A stretch of DNA of 64,000 bases from Candidatus Dormiibacter inghamiae. Its GTDB lineage: Bacteria; Chloroflexota; Dormibacteria; Dormibacterales; Dormibacteraceae. Location of the stretch: contig JAEKNQ010000010.1 in assembly GCA_016464825.1 (NCBI GenBank), positions 1 to 64,000 on the forward strand, read 5' to 3'. Shown here piece by piece: positions 1 through 9,176 of this stretch. The first letter of the stretch is position 1, and each line of letters opens with the position of its first letter. The notes beneath the pieces were generated by a model. That model made no database searches, was not told the origin of the DNA, and was given only the letters and a program-made list of their open reading frames with translations. Made by a program: the position numbers and the translations under genes.

Positions 1-1
1 C

Positions 2-139
2 CAAGAGCAGCCGGCCAAAGGGGGTGAGCATCGCTCTACGATGTGGCATAGAGAGCCTCCTGCGTGGGTGGGCGTCGACACCTCAACCCCACAGGATGGC
101 TCTCCTCTTGTCAATAACCTATTTGAGCAGTACAACTAG
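2..139 (+). CDS. Possible 3' end of an upstream gene (partial, hypothetical)
   Basis: Frame 2 is open from the window edge to a TAG at 137-139, giving 45 residues ending NLFEQYN. The composition is plausible for a hydrophilic C-terminal tail with no recognisable domain. It would meet the nfo stop convergently with a 4-bp overlap. Third-codon-position GC is lower than in neighbouring genes, so this may simply be open noncoding sequence. No function can be assigned. Confidence 0.3.
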   Translation, partial: QEQPAKGGEHRSTMWHREPPAWVGVDTSTPQDGSPLVNNLFEQYN

Positions 140-981
140 CCGGCCAGCCGGAGCAGGACCTCCACGTTGGCGGCGTCGGGCCCCTTCTGTTCGAAACCGG
201 GCACCTCCAAGATGAACGGGATCTTTTCCAGGCAGGTTTGGTGAAGCAGGGCGTGGAAGCAATCCTCGCCGATCAGGCCGAGGCCGATATTGGCGTGGCG
301 GTCCCGGCTGGAGCCGAGCCCGAACTGGGAGTCGTTGCAGTGAACCACTTCCAGCCGCTCCAGGCCAACGACCCGCTGCCATTCGGCCAGCGTCTTCTCC
401 ACTGCCTCGGGTGTCCGCATCTCGTAGCCGGAGGCGAACGCGTGACACGTGTCGAAGCAAGTGTTGACACGGCTGTCGTCGACAGCGTCGAGCATCGCCC
501 GCAGCTCCTCGAAGCGGGCTCCGACGCAGCCTCCCGCGCCCGCGTTGTTCTCGATCAGCAGGCGAGCTTGCTGGGGATCGGCCCGCTCCATGACGCTCTT
601 CAGGTGCTCGGTGATGATGGGCAGCACGGCTTCAAAGCCGGCGCCCTTGTGGCTGCCCGTGTGGAATATCACGCCGTCGATGCCCAGCTCGTCAGCCGCC
701 CGGAGGTAGCCCGCCAGCGTGCTCTCGGAGCGCTGCCGAAGCTTCGGATCAGGCCCTGCTAGGTTGATCAGGTAGACGGCGTGAAAGTAGAACGGAGGCC
801 GCCCGGCCGCGTCGGCGGCGGCGCGGAACTTCTCGATCCGCTCGGGATCCAGCTTGGGCGACCCCCAGAATCCGGGCGGTGTGGGATGAACCTGGATCGC
901 GGCGGCGCCCATCGCCGCGGCGCGCTCGTAGGCGTGATGAAGTCCTCCGGTCGAATCGACATGGGCGCCGATCAGCGGCAT
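136..981 (-). CDS. nfo: Endonuclease IV (AP endonuclease, base excision repair)
   Basis: This gene encodes a 281-residue TIM-barrel AP endonuclease that cleaves DNA 5' to abasic sites using a three-metal zinc cluster. Visible family motifs in order are IGAHVD at the N-terminus, HTGSH, LLIENNAG with the metal-binding Glu, FDTCHAFASG, HCNDSQ, DRHANIG and the final ILEVPG. The frame is open further upstream, but the ATG at 979-981 places the IGAH strand correctly. It also lies 7 nt from a TACGCT -10-like element (989-994), which suggests a leaderless transcript. The divergent neighbour is an acyl-CoA synthetase, and the two share the short promoter region. Confidence 0.93.
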   Translation of the reverse strand: MPLIGAHVDSTGGLHHAYERAAAMGAAAIQVHPTPPGFWGSPKLDPERIEKFRAAADAAGRPPFYFHAVYLINLAGPDPKLRQRSESTLAGYLRAADELGIDGVIFHTGSHKGAGFEAVLPIITEHLKSVMERADPQQARLLIENNAGAGGCVGARFEELRAMLDAVDDSRVNTCFDTCHAFASGYEMRTPEAVEKTLAEWQRVVGLERLEVVHCNDSQFGLGSSRDRHANIGLGLIGEDCFHALLHQTCLEKIPFILEVPGFEQKGPDAANVEVLLRLAG

Positions 982-988
982 GATAGAC

Positions 989-998
989 AGCGTAAAGT
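989..998. promoter_or_regulatory. Overlapping divergent -10 elements for nfo and the acyl-CoA synthetase
   Basis: On the minus strand TACGCT (989-994) ends 7 nt before the nfo ATG, a leaderless arrangement. On the plus strand TAAAGT (993-998) is followed by a leader of about 30 nt with an AGGAGAGG Shine-Dalgarno before the ATG at 1029. No clear -35 boxes were seen. This is prediction from sequence only. Confidence 0.4.
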
Positions 999-1028
999 GC
1001 CGCGAAGCGATGGTCAGGAGAGGCGCCA

Positions 1029-2618
1029 ATGACCGTATCTGAGCAGACGACCTCGGAGTCAGCCACGCGGCCGGTCTACCGGCAGGAGCTGACACCGCTC
1101 AGCTTCCTCGAGCGATCGGCCGCCGTCCACGCCAGCCGCACGGCAGTGATCGACGGCGAAGCGCGCTTCACCTACTCCGAGTGGCTGGTGCGCGCCCGCC
1201 TCTTCGCCGGCGCACTCGCCGCCGGCGGCGTGGGGAAGGGCGACCGGGTGGCATTCCTGGCCTTCAACTCGGAGCCGCTTCAGCTGGCCCATTTTGCGGT
1301 GCCCATGGTCGGTGCGATAGTCGTCGCCATCAACACCAGGCTCAGCCCAGACGAGATCGGCTACATCCTGGGGCATTCGGGTTCGAAGCTCGTCTTCTAC
1401 TCACCCGAACTCTCCGAGCAGCTGGCCCAAGCGCCCCCGGGAGTGCGCAGGATCTCGCTCGGCACCGACTTCGAGGAGTTGGTCGCCGGCGGCTCGGAAG
1501 AGCCCGTCGAGGCGGTCCTGGAGGACGAGTACGAGGTGATCGCCATTGACTACACGTCAGGCACCACTGGACGGCCGAAGGGAGTGATGTACCACCACCG
1601 CGGGGCGTACCTGAACGCAGTCGCGATGGCGATGGACCTGCGACTCGACTGCGATTCGCGCTACCTCTGGACGCTGCCCATGTTCCACTGCAACGGCTGG
1701 TGCTTCACCTGGGCCACAGTCGCCGCGGGTGCCACCAGCGTCTGCATCCCGAAGGTCGACCCGCCTCTTGTCTGGCGGCTGCTCAAGTCGCGCCAGGCGA
1801 CAGCTTTCTGCGGCGCTCCGACTGTGCTCATCATGCTCGTCAACGACCAGGCGGCGGAGCGCTTGGCAGAGCCTGTGCGGGTCCTCACCGCCGGAGCCCC
1901 GCCGTCACCAACGATCATCTCCGAGATGCAGCAGCTCAACTTCGACCTCCAGCACGTGTACGGTCTGACCGAAACCTACGGGCCTTACACGATCAACGTG
2001 CCACCGCCCGGCAGTGAGCAGCTGCCGCCGGTAGAGCAGGCGACCCGCCGCGCCAGGCAGGGCCACCCGAATCTGCTGGCCGGTGAGGTGCGGGTCGTCG
2101 ATGCCGAGCTGAATGACGTCCCCCGCGACGGCGACACCCTGGGCGAGGTGGTGATGCGCGGGAACGTCGTGATGAAGGGCTACTTCGCCAATGAGGAGGC
2201 CACCGAGGCTGCCTTCGCCGGCGGCTGGTTTCACTCCGGCGACATCGGCGTGATGCATCCCGATGGGGGAATCGAGCTGCGCGACCGGAAGAAGGACATC
2301 ATCATCTCGGGCGGTGAGAACATCTCGACCATCGAGGTGGAGCAGGCGGTGGTCAGCCACCCCGCGGTCATGGAGGTCGCCGTCATCGCCATCCAGGACG
2401 AGAAGTGGGGTGAAGTGCCCAAGGCCTTTGTCACCCTGAAACCGGGCAGCGCGGCCACTGCCGAGGAGATCATCGCGCACTGCCGCGGCCGGTTGGCCGG
2501 GTTCAAGGTGCCCAAGGCCGTCGAATTCGGAGAGTTGCCCAAGACGTCGACAGGCAAGATCCAGAAGTTCATACTCCGCGAGCGGGAATGGGGTCCCGGC
2601 CAGCGCCGCATCAACTGA
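1029..2618 (+). CDS. AMP-forming acyl-CoA synthetase (fatty-acid/short-chain CoA ligase)
   Basis: A 529-residue member of the ANL superfamily that activates a carboxylic acid via an acyl-adenylate and transfers it to CoA. The adenylate-forming signature YTSGTTGRPKG lies near residue 178. It is followed by YGLTETYGP, the SGDIG and DRKKDIIISGGENIS hinge region, and the C-terminal PKTSTGKIQK with the catalytic lysine. The segment LPMFHCNGWCF is typical of the medium-chain/DmdB-like acyl-activating subgroup, but the substrate cannot be read from sequence. The ATG has an SD, AGGAGAGG, 5 nt upstream. It ends 12 bp from the convergent menE. Its role beside men genes is uncertain; fatty-acid activation for the dehydrogenases elsewhere in the window is plausible. 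Confidence 0.88.
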   Translation: MTVSEQTTSESATRPVYRQELTPLSFLERSAAVHASRTAVIDGEARFTYSEWLVRARLFAGALAAGGVGKGDRVAFLAFNSEPLQLAHFAVPMVGAIVVAINTRLSPDEIGYILGHSGSKLVFYSPELSEQLAQAPPGVRRISLGTDFEELVAGGSEEPVEAVLEDEYEVIAIDYTSGTTGRPKGVMYHHRGAYLNAVAMAMDLRLDCDSRYLWTLPMFHCNGWCFTWATVAAGATSVCIPKVDPPLVWRLLKSRQATAFCGAPTVLIMLVNDQAAERLAEPVRVLTAGAPPSPTIISEMQQLNFDLQHVYGLTETYGPYTINVPPPGSEQLPPVEQATRRARQGHPNLLAGEVRVVDAELNDVPRDGDTLGEVVMRGNVVMKGYFANEEATEAAFAGGWFHSGDIGVMHPDGGIELRDRKKDIIISGGENISTIEVEQAVVSHPAVMEVAVIAIQDEKWGEVPKAFVTLKPGSAATAEEIIAHCRGRLAGFKVPKAVEFGELPKTSTGKIQKFILREREWGPGQRRIN

Positions 2619-2630
2619 ATCTGCTTGAGC

Positions 2631-3953
2631 CTAGTCCGGCAGAGAGCGGCGGACCACCTTGCCGCCCGAGTTGCGCGGCAGCTCACTGACTCGGTGCCAG
2701 CGCCGAGGCACCTTGAAGGAAGGCAGTCGCGCCCGGCACCAACCCTCCAGGTCCTCCACCGAGGCTTCGCCGATCAGCCAGGCGCTCACCACTTGGCCCC
2801 AGAGCGGATCGGAGCGGCCGGCGACAGCGGCGTCCCGCACGCCCGGATACGCTCGCAGAACTGCTTCCACCTCCTCCGGCCTGACGTTCTCTCCACCTGT
2901 GATGATGGTGTCGTCGCTGCGGCCCAGGACCGTCAGCACCCCATCGCGCAGGAGTCCCAGATCACCAGTGGCGAAACGGCCGCCCGAAGGCGAGGGCTTC
3001 AGCTCGGAGTTGACGTAACCGGGCGAGAGGCAGGCGCCGCTGAGGATGATCTGTCCCTCCTCCAGGTCGACCTGCGCGTGGGGACCGACAAGCCCGGCGG
3101 TCCCGGCCAGCTCCCTGGCTCTGCCCGGTGGCACCACCGCGACCTGGGAGGCGCTCTCCGTCAGACCGTAGCTCGGACAGACCTTCAGCCCCAGATCCGC
3201 CCATACCCTCACCTGGTCCGCCGGGGCGGGTGCGCCGCCGATCAGGATGGCGCGCAATCTTCGCAGCTCCTCCAGGCCACCTGCCTCGAGCAGCCTGGTC
3301 AGCATCGTCGGCACGAGAGCGGCCAGCGTCGGACGTTCAGATTCGATTGCGTCAAGCACAAGCGTCGGCTCGAACTCGGGCAGCGCCACCACAGGCTGGT
3401 TGAAAAAGACTGAGCGGAAAAGGATGGCCATGCCGCCCGCGTGATGGGGGGGCAGCACCTGGAGCCAGCGATCCTCAGGGCCCGCGGCCAGTGCGGAAGC
3501 GCAGCCCTGAGCTGAGGCGGCGTGGTTCGCCAAGGTCAGTCGCACTCCCTTGGGCTGGCCGGTGGTACCTGAGGTGTAGAGCACGCAGACGTCCTCCGCC
3601 GCGCCTGTGGCAGGTTCTAAACCGGTCGGCTCCAGCTGCCCCTCGCGGACCAGGAAGCGGGGCCGCGAATCCGCCAGAATCCGCTCCGACTCGGCGGCAG
3701 GCGTCCGGGGTGAGATGGGGACCAGTGCTGCGCCAAAGCGCAGGCAGGCGTGCAGCAGAGCCGAGAAGCGGACGCCGGCAGGCTCTTGCACAGCCACCCG
3801 CTCGCCAGGGCTCAGCCCTCCCGCTTCAAACCTGCCGGCCCAGGCATGAGCGAGCTGATCCAGATCGAACCACGTCACCCAAAAACCCGCGCCCCTGTCA
3901 CTCAGGGCCCGGCGGGGACCGTGCCGGGCGGCGAGCTGTCTCAAGGGGTCCAT
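2631..3953 (-). CDS. menE: o-Succinylbenzoate-CoA ligase
   Basis: A 440-residue ANL-family ligase that converts 2-succinylbenzoate to its CoA thioester in menaquinone synthesis. It is shorter than general acyl-CoA synthetases, as MenE usually is. Motifs are LYTSGTTGQPKG near residue 150, SYGLTESASQ, FATGDLG, a GRSDDTIITGGENV hinge and a C-terminal GGKVVRRSL carrying the adenylation lysine. The assignment rests on motif pattern plus the surrounding menB, menA, menC, menH, menD and menF. It is divergent from menB, and the 84-bp gap is noticeably AT-richer than the surroundings. Confidence 0.88.
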   Translation of the reverse strand: MDPLRQLAARHGPRRALSDRGAGFWVTWFDLDQLAHAWAGRFEAGGLSPGERVAVQEPAGVRFSALLHACLRFGAALVPISPRTPAAESERILADSRPRFLVREGQLEPTGLEPATGAAEDVCVLYTSGTTGQPKGVRLTLANHAASAQGCASALAAGPEDRWLQVLPPHHAGGMAILFRSVFFNQPVVALPEFEPTLVLDAIESERPTLAALVPTMLTRLLEAGGLEELRRLRAILIGGAPAPADQVRVWADLGLKVCPSYGLTESASQVAVVPPGRARELAGTAGLVGPHAQVDLEEGQIILSGACLSPGYVNSELKPSPSGGRFATGDLGLLRDGVLTVLGRSDDTIITGGENVRPEEVEAVLRAYPGVRDAAVAGRSDPLWGQVVSAWLIGEASVEDLEGWCRARLPSFKVPRRWHRVSELPRNSGGKVVRRSLPD

Positions 3954-4037
3954 CGGCTCAATCCTGGCGAACGGCGCCCGAGGCGAGCGACCGGATGTTG
4001 AAGTTCATTACCATTACACCATGCGAGCGTCTGCTCC
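3954..4037. promoter_or_regulatory. Divergent menE/menB promoter region
   Basis: This 84-bp gap contains a run around 3998-4025 that is conspicuously AT-rich for this genome, with TACCAT and TTACAC on the plus strand and TAATGA on the minus strand. It must hold promoters for both menE and the menB-menA-menC run. Exact -10 and -35 boxes cannot be chosen with confidence. Confidence 0.35.
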
Positions 4038-4865
4038 ATGAGTGCTGACTTGAACGATTGGCAGCGATCCGGAGCCTACCAGGACATTCACTACGACACG
4101 CAGGGCGGGATCGCCAAGATCACTATCAACCGGCCGGAGGTGCACAACGCTTTCCGGCCGGCCACTCTATTTGAGCTGAGCGACGGGTTCAACGTGGCTC
4201 GCGACGATCCGGCCATCGGCGTCATCATCCTGACCGGCGCCGGAACCGAGGCGTTCTGTTCCGGCGGCGACCAGCGGATCCGCGGTGACGACGGCTACCG
4301 CGACGCCCAGGGCATCGGTCGCCTAAACGTCCTCGATCTCCAGATCCAGATCCGACGGACGCCCAAGCCGGTGGTGGCCATGGTCGCCGGCTATGCAGTG
4401 GGCGGCGGTCACGTCCTACATGTCGTCTGCGACCTCACGATCGCCGCTGACAATGCCCGCTTCGGTCAGACAGGGCCCCGGGTCGGCAGCTTCGACGGCG
4501 GCTATGGCTCTGGCCTTCTGGCCCGCATAGTAGGTCAGAAGAAGGCCCGCGAGATCTGGTTCCTCTGCGAGCAGTACGACGCCCAGCAGGCGCTGGAGAT
4601 GGGCCTGGTGAACCGGGTGGTGCCACTCGCCGATCTGGAAGCGGAGACTTTGAAGGTCTGCCGGAGAATGCTCGAGCACAGCCCGCTTGCCCTGCGCCTG
4701 CTCAAGGCTTCCCTAAACGCCGCCGACGACGGCCTGGCGGGCATCCAGCAGCTGGCCGGCGATGCGACGCTGCTCTACTACATGAACGAAGAGGCGCAGG
4801 AGGGCCGGGACGCCTACGTCCAGAAGCGCAAGGCTGATTTCGGCCGCTTCCCAAAGCGTCCGTAG
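4038..4865 (+). CDS. menB: 1,4-Dihydroxy-2-naphthoyl-CoA synthase
   Basis: A 275-residue crotonase-fold enzyme that cyclises o-succinylbenzoyl-CoA to DHNA-CoA. Typical MenB stretches are [20 protein letters not shown] (oxyanion hole), [25 protein letters not shown] and the C-terminal [12 protein letters not shown]. The glycine in QTGPRVG corresponds to the bicarbonate-dependent type I enzymes such as the E. coli one, where type II enzymes have Asp. The length is normal for the family. It is the first gene of a menB-menA-menC run; the likely menA reading frame begins just after or within its last codons. Confidence 0.95.
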   Translation: MSADLNDWQRSGAYQDIHYDTQGGIAKITINRPEVHNAFRPATLFELSDGFNVARDDPAIGVIILTGAGTEAFCSGGDQRIRGDDGYRDAQGIGRLNVLDLQIQIRRTPKPVVAMVAGYAVGGGHVLHVVCDLTIAADNARFGQTGPRVGSFDGGYGSGLLARIVGQKKAREIWFLCEQYDAQQALEMGLVNRVVPLADLEAETLKVCRRMLEHSPLALRLLKASLNAADDGLAGIQQLAGDATLLYYMNEEAQEGRDAYVQKRKADFGRFPKRP

Positions 4866-4950
4866 TGTCCTGAGACCGGAAGTCCGCCGCCCGCTGAGTA
4901 AGCCGCTGATCTGGTGGCTTGCCGCCCGGCCCGCAACTCTGGCAGCAAGC

Positions 4951-5769
4951 GTGTCTCCCGTGCTGGCGGGGACGGCCATCGCCGCTCATGACCACTCGAT
5001 CCGTCCACTCCCCGGCTTCGGTGCCCTGCTTGTGGCCATCGCCATGCAGATCGGCGTCAACTACGCCAACGACTACTCAGATTTCGCCCGGGGCACTGAC
5101 ACCCCGCTCAGGGTGGGTCCGATCCGGGCGGCCGCTTCGGGAGTGATTCCACCGAGCCAGGTGAAGTACGCCGCCCTGGCCGCCTTTGCCATGGCGGCCG
5201 GGATCGGGCTGGCGGTGGCGCTGACCAGCGACTGGCGGCTCATAGCCGTGGGCGCGCTGGCGGTAGTGGCCGGCTGGCTCTACACAGGCGGTCCCCGACC
5301 GTATGGCTATCTCGGGCTGGGAGAGCTGTTCGTGTTCATCTTCTTCGGCCTCTTCGCCACCGCCGGCACTGTCTACGTGCACGAGCACCGCATCCCCGCA
5401 GCCGCCTGGGCGGCAGGCTGCGCGACGGGCTCTCTCGCCTGCGCCATCCTGGCGCTCAACAACCTGCGGGATCTGGCGACCGACTCTGCTGTTGGGAAGC
5501 GAACTCTGGCCGTGCGTATTGGCAGGGGCGGCACCCGCGCCCTGATAGCCCTTCTGCTGGCAGGTTCGGTGGCGATCCCCTTCCTCGCGGCAGTCGTTGG
5601 TTGGGTGCCGCGGCTGGCGGCATTGCCGATGCTGACAGTCACCATGGTGGGCGGCATCATCCGAGATTCCGGTTCGCGGGAGCCCGCCGTCCTCATCAGC
5701 GCCATGAAGCGCACTGGCATCGTCGAGGTCTGGTGGGCGCTGCTCTGGGCTGCCGGCCTACTCCTGTGA
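4951..5769 (+). CDS. menA: 1,4-Dihydroxy-2-naphthoate polyprenyltransferase (N-terminus probably extends upstream)
   Basis: An UbiA-family integral membrane prenyltransferase that attaches the isoprenoid chain to DHNA. The first Asp-rich motif is NYANDYSDFARGTD near residue 31 and the second is NNLRDLATDSAVGKRTLAVRIG; about eight hydrophobic segments follow. The coordinate given uses the first canonical start (GTG), yet the conserved MenA N-terminus WLAARPATLAAS lies in frame upstream at 4915-4950. No ATG, GTG or TTG precedes it in that frame, so translation probably begins at a CTG (4894, 4870 or 4906). It overlaps menC by 4 bp (GTGA). Confidence 0.88.
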   Translation: MSPVLAGTAIAAHDHSIRPLPGFGALLVAIAMQIGVNYANDYSDFARGTDTPLRVGPIRAAASGVIPPSQVKYAALAAFAMAAGIGLAVALTSDWRLIAVGALAVVAGWLYTGGPRPYGYLGLGELFVFIFFGLFATAGTVYVHEHRIPAAAWAAGCATGSLACAILALNNLRDLATDSAVGKRTLAVRIGRGGTRALIALLLAGSVAIPFLAAVVGWVPRLAALPMLTVTMVGGIIRDSGSREPAVLISAMKRTGIVEVWWALLWAAGLLL

Positions 5770-6743
5770 GGGGCCTGGAGCTGATCCCGATCCGAAGGCC
5801 GGCGGGCGCAGGCTTCCGGGAGTCGGTGCTGGTGATCCGCTCTGAGGGCCAGCTCCACGGGCTGGGGGAGGCGCCAGTGACCTCCGGGCGAAGTGGGTCC
5901 CTGGTGGAGCTGTTGGCTGAGCTGGAGGGCCGGACAGCCCCTGGGCCATCGGCCCGCTGCGGCCTCCAGACTGCGGAATTCGACCTGGCGGCGCGGCGTC
6001 GAGGAGTGTCGGTCACTGCCCTATTGGGCGGTCCTCGCCGAGATTCTGTCGAGTGCACAGCACTCATCAGCGCCGAAGCTCCGGAAAGAGTGGTGCCGGA
6101 GCTGGAGAGCTGGGCCGCCCTCGGCTTCACAGCGTTCAAGCTGAAGTCCAACGGTCGGGCGCTGGAGTCGGAACTGGAGAGACTGGGTGCGGCTCGCTAC
6201 GCGGCCGGCCCCACCGCCCGGCTGCGCCTGGACTTCAACGGTTCGCTGGGCCGGGTGGAGGCGTCTGAGCGGCTTCGGGCGCTGGCCGGCTTCCAGTTGG
6301 AGTTGATCGAGCAGCCGCTCGCGGCGGCCGCCTCGCTGAGCGACTGGGCCCACCTCCGCTCACAGTCTCACCTGCCGCTGGCGGCCGACGAGTCGCTGGC
6401 CGATCCAGAAGCGGCGGCAGCCCTGCTCTCGCTGGGAGTGCTGCCGGCGGTGAAGCTGGCCACAGTGGGCGGCCCCCAACGGGCCTTGGCTCTGGCCGCC
6501 GGCTCACAGGGCGGCGCCACGCTCGGTTCGAGTTTCGAGTCGTCGATCGGCCTGGCGGCGGCGCTCCATGTCGCCTGCGCATTGGAGCGCGAGCCGCTGG
6601 CCTGCGGCTTGGCCACCGAACGGCTGGGAGGGTCGGAGCTGGCGGCAGGCCTCGAGTGGAAAGGCCCCCATCTCCGGCTGCCACGCCGCCCCGGGCTCGG
6701 GGTCGAGCTCGACCGAGCTGCGCTCGAGCGCTACCGGCTGTGA
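5766..6743 (+). CDS. menC: o-Succinylbenzoate synthase
   Basis: A 325-residue enolase-superfamily enzyme that dehydrates SHCHC to o-succinylbenzoate. The barrel carries the expected residues: FKLKS (KxK acid/base), LRLDFNG (Asp ligand), ELIEQPL (Glu ligand), AADES (Asp ligand) and AVKLA (second catalytic Lys). The GTG at 5766 was chosen because it forms a GTGA overlap with the menA stop and gives the usual short N-terminal beta strand; the longer open frame runs inside menA. The last 13 bp overlap the 3' end of menH on the other strand. Confidence 0.9.
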   Translation: MRGLELIPIRRPAGAGFRESVLVIRSEGQLHGLGEAPVTSGRSGSLVELLAELEGRTAPGPSARCGLQTAEFDLAARRRGVSVTALLGGPRRDSVECTALISAEAPERVVPELESWAALGFTAFKLKSNGRALESELERLGAARYAAGPTARLRLDFNGSLGRVEASERLRALAGFQLELIEQPLAAAASLSDWAHLRSQSHLPLAADESLADPEAAAALLSLGVLPAVKLATVGGPQRALALAAGSQGGATLGSSFESSIGLAAALHVACALEREPLACGLATERLGGSELAAGLEWKGPHLRLPRRPGLGVELDRAALERYRL

Positions 6744-7438
6744 AGGTGCCGGGCGACAAGACGCGCCACTCTGTGAGGCTGCTCCAGATGCACGACATGG
6801 CTCGCATCGGGCACGATCTCAAGAGAACAGTGAGACAGTATCTGAGCCAGCCGCCGGGCGTAAGCCACATAGCGCTCGTCCTCGGCGCCAGCGATGACCA
6901 GTGTGGGCGCCTCAATGGCGTCGAGCCGCGACCAGAAAGGTGGCTCAGCGGCTGCGCCCATACCGCGAAGCAGCGCGGCCAGATGCGCCGGGTCGTGCCG
7001 GCGCCGCGCCGCCTCCAGCTGACCGGCGAGCTCGGGGCGACGCTCACGGAGGCCGGCAAACGGCTGCCGCTGCGCCCAGTGCTCGGCGAACCACTCGCTG
7101 CCCTCGAGTTCGATCTTGCTGGCCAGTTCCTCGTCGGCGCGCAGTCGCTGGCTGCGGGCCCGGCCCTCAAACCCGGCCTGAGCGCTGATCACGGTCAGTG
7201 TGCGCACCTTCAACACACCCCTGGCCGCCGCGTAGAGGGCCAACCGGCCGCCCTGGCTGTAACCGATCAAGTCCAGGGGCGGGCCTTCGTGGCAGAGCGC
7301 TTCCAGCTCGGCCGCGGCTGCCGGCAGCGTTGTCGCGGGCAGCTCAGGGCACGACCAGGGCCGGGAGCTGCCGGTCAGGCGAGCCAGCTCGGCCCAGCTC
7401 TCGGGCCCCTGGCTGAACCCGGGCAGGGCGATCACCAT
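6731..7438 (-). CDS. menH: SHCHC synthase (alpha/beta hydrolase)
   Basis: A 235-residue alpha/beta-hydrolase that removes pyruvate from SEPHCHC, the MenD product. It has the MenH-like start ALPGFSQGPESW, nucleophile elbow GYSQGG near residue 93, APTLVIAGAEDERY with the acidic residue, and DASHVVHLEQP with the catalytic His. It is transcribed opposite to both neighbours: its stop overlaps menC by 13 bp and its ATG shares a CATG with the menD ATG. A TAACCT element at 7450-7455, inside menD, could drive it. Assignment among small hydrolases rests on context. Confidence 0.85.
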   Translation of the reverse strand: MVIALPGFSQGPESWAELARLTGSSRPWSCPELPATTLPAAAAELEALCHEGPPLDLIGYSQGGRLALYAAARGVLKVRTLTVISAQAGFEGRARSQRLRADEELASKIELEGSEWFAEHWAQRQPFAGLRERRPELAGQLEAARRRHDPAHLAALLRGMGAAAEPPFWSRLDAIEAPTLVIAGAEDERYVAYARRLAQILSHCSLEIVPDASHVVHLEQPHRVARLVARHLHSR

Positions 7439-9158
7439 GTCTGAGGGCGAGGTTACTCAGGCCTTCGCTGCGACCTTCGTCGATGAGCTGGCCCGGAGCG
7501 GGCTGCGCCACGTCTGCGTGGCACCCGGCTCCCGCTCAGCGCCGCTGGCCATGGCCTTCGCCCGGCACCCAAGCGTCAAGGTCTGGGTCCACATAGACGA
7601 GCGCAGCGCAGCTTTCTTTGCCCTGGGCCTGGCCAAGGCGCAGGAGTGGCCGGTGGCACTCCTCTGCACCTCAGGTACGGCGGCCGCGGAGTTCCACCCC
7701 GCCGTGCTGGAGGCTTCCTACTCGCGAACTCCCCTCCTCGTGCTCACCGCCGACCGCCCGCCCGAGCTTCGCGATGTCGGCGCGAACCAGGCGGTTGACC
7801 AAAGCCGCCTCTACGGCAGCGCCCCTCGTTGGTTCTTCGATGCCGGCCTGCCCGACGACGAGCCCGCCGCGCCCAGGCGCTGGCGGCGGCTGGCTGCACG
7901 AGCGCTGGTCGAGACTCGCGGCGAGGTGCCAGGCCCGGTTCACCTGAACCTGCCCTTCCGGGAGCCGCTCAGTCCCAAACCGGGCCGCGTCCCGAGAGCC
8001 GTGCCAGTCGACGCCGATCCGCTCTGGTTTTGGCGGGCCCCGACTCAGCCGTCGGAGGAGCTGGTGGACAGGATCGCAACTGCCCTGGCCCGGGCGGATC
8101 GGCCGCTTCTGGTGGCCGGGGAGATGCGGGATGGCGCTCGCCTGCGCCACGCCCTCGACGCGCTCCTGACCCGGCTGGACGCCCCGCTTCTGGCGGAGCC
8201 CACCTCGCAGCTGCGGCGGAGGGCCGGCCTGGGAGTGGTGGAGTCCTACGACGCTCTCTTGCGCGACGCCAGTTGGGCCAGAGCCCATGTTCCCGATCTG
8301 GTGCTCCGGCTGGGAGCACCGCCGACCTCCAAGGCGCTGAACCAGTTCCTTCTTCGCTATCACCCGCGCACCATCCTCATCGATGAGGCGGGCGGCTGGC
8401 GCGATCCCGACCTGCTGGCGGCCGAGATAGTGCGCTGCGATCCTCTGCCCCTCTTGGAGCGGCTGGAGGGGAAGCTGCGCGAGGGCGACGGCATCTGGCA
8501 GCACGTCTGGCGGGACGCCTCAGCGACTGCCCAGGCGGCGCTCGACCGCAAGCTCTATCAGTCGCCCTTGCACGAAGGCCACGTGGTCCGGGCCCTCGCC
8601 TCCGAGCTGCCCGAGCCGGCCACTGTCTTTGCCGGCTCTTCGTTGGCGATCCGCGACGTCGATATGTTCTGGCCCGGGGCGGCGCCGGGAGTTCGCTTCC
8701 TGGCCAACCGCGGTGCCAGCGGCATCGATGGACTGGTGTCCACAGGGCTGGGCGCCGCCGCAGCCGACGCCGGCAACCCCACGGTTCTCCTACTCGGGGA
8801 TTTGAGCCTCTACCACGACATGAATGGACTCTGGGCGGCCAAGCGGCACGGCGTCCGCGCAGTGATAGTCGTGCTCGACAACAACGGCGGCGGCATCTTC
8901 GACTACCTGCCGGCGGCGCAGCACGCTGACGTATTCGAGGAACTGTTCACGACGCCGCTGGGTCTGCGCCTGGAGGACGTGGCGCTGCTCTACGACCTCT
9001 ACTTCTGTGCGGTAACCGACCCGGGGGACCTGCCGTATGCGCTGGAGCGAGCGCTGCTCGCCGACCGCTCCACCCTCGTCTGCGCTCGCTTTTCACGAGA
9101 GCAGAGCCTGGCCGGCCACCAGGCCTGCTGGGCGGCGGTGACGGAGGCGCTTCGCTGA
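7437..9158 (+). CDS. menD: SEPHCHC synthase (thiamine-diphosphate enzyme)
   Basis: A 573-residue ThDP enzyme that joins isochorismate and 2-oxoglutarate with loss of CO2, the first committed menaquinone step. The N-terminal Pyr domain includes HVCVAPGSRSAPL and the IDERSAAFFALGLA segment with its Glu. The C-terminal PP domain has GDLSLYHDMNGL and DNNGGGIFDYLP, the ThDP/Mg motif of this family. Length is normal. It starts at the ATG within CATG shared with menH, leaving no intergenic space. It ends 18 bp from the convergent menF stop. Confidence 0.94.
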   Translation: MSEGEVTQAFAATFVDELARSGLRHVCVAPGSRSAPLAMAFARHPSVKVWVHIDERSAAFFALGLAKAQEWPVALLCTSGTAAAEFHPAVLEASYSRTPLLVLTADRPPELRDVGANQAVDQSRLYGSAPRWFFDAGLPDDEPAAPRRWRRLAARALVETRGEVPGPVHLNLPFREPLSPKPGRVPRAVPVDADPLWFWRAPTQPSEELVDRIATALARADRPLLVAGEMRDGARLRHALDALLTRLDAPLLAEPTSQLRRRAGLGVVESYDALLRDASWARAHVPDLVLRLGAPPTSKALNQFLLRYHPRTILIDEAGGWRDPDLLAAEIVRCDPLPLLERLEGKLREGDGIWQHVWRDASATAQAALDRKLYQSPLHEGHVVRALASELPEPATVFAGSSLAIRDVDMFWPGAAPGVRFLANRGASGIDGLVSTGLGAAAADAGNPTVLLLGDLSLYHDMNGLWAAKRHGVRAVIVVLDNNGGGIFDYLPAAQHADVFEELFTTPLGLRLEDVALLYDLYFCAVTDPGDLPYALERALLADRSTLVCARFSREQSLAGHQACWAAVTEALR

Positions 9159-9176
9159 CCTGGTTGACGTGCGCGC

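Noticed and set aside
5601-5765. Longer menC start inside menA
   Set aside because: The extension has no MenC features and reads antithetically to menA; the GTGA overlap at 5766 gives the standard N-terminus.
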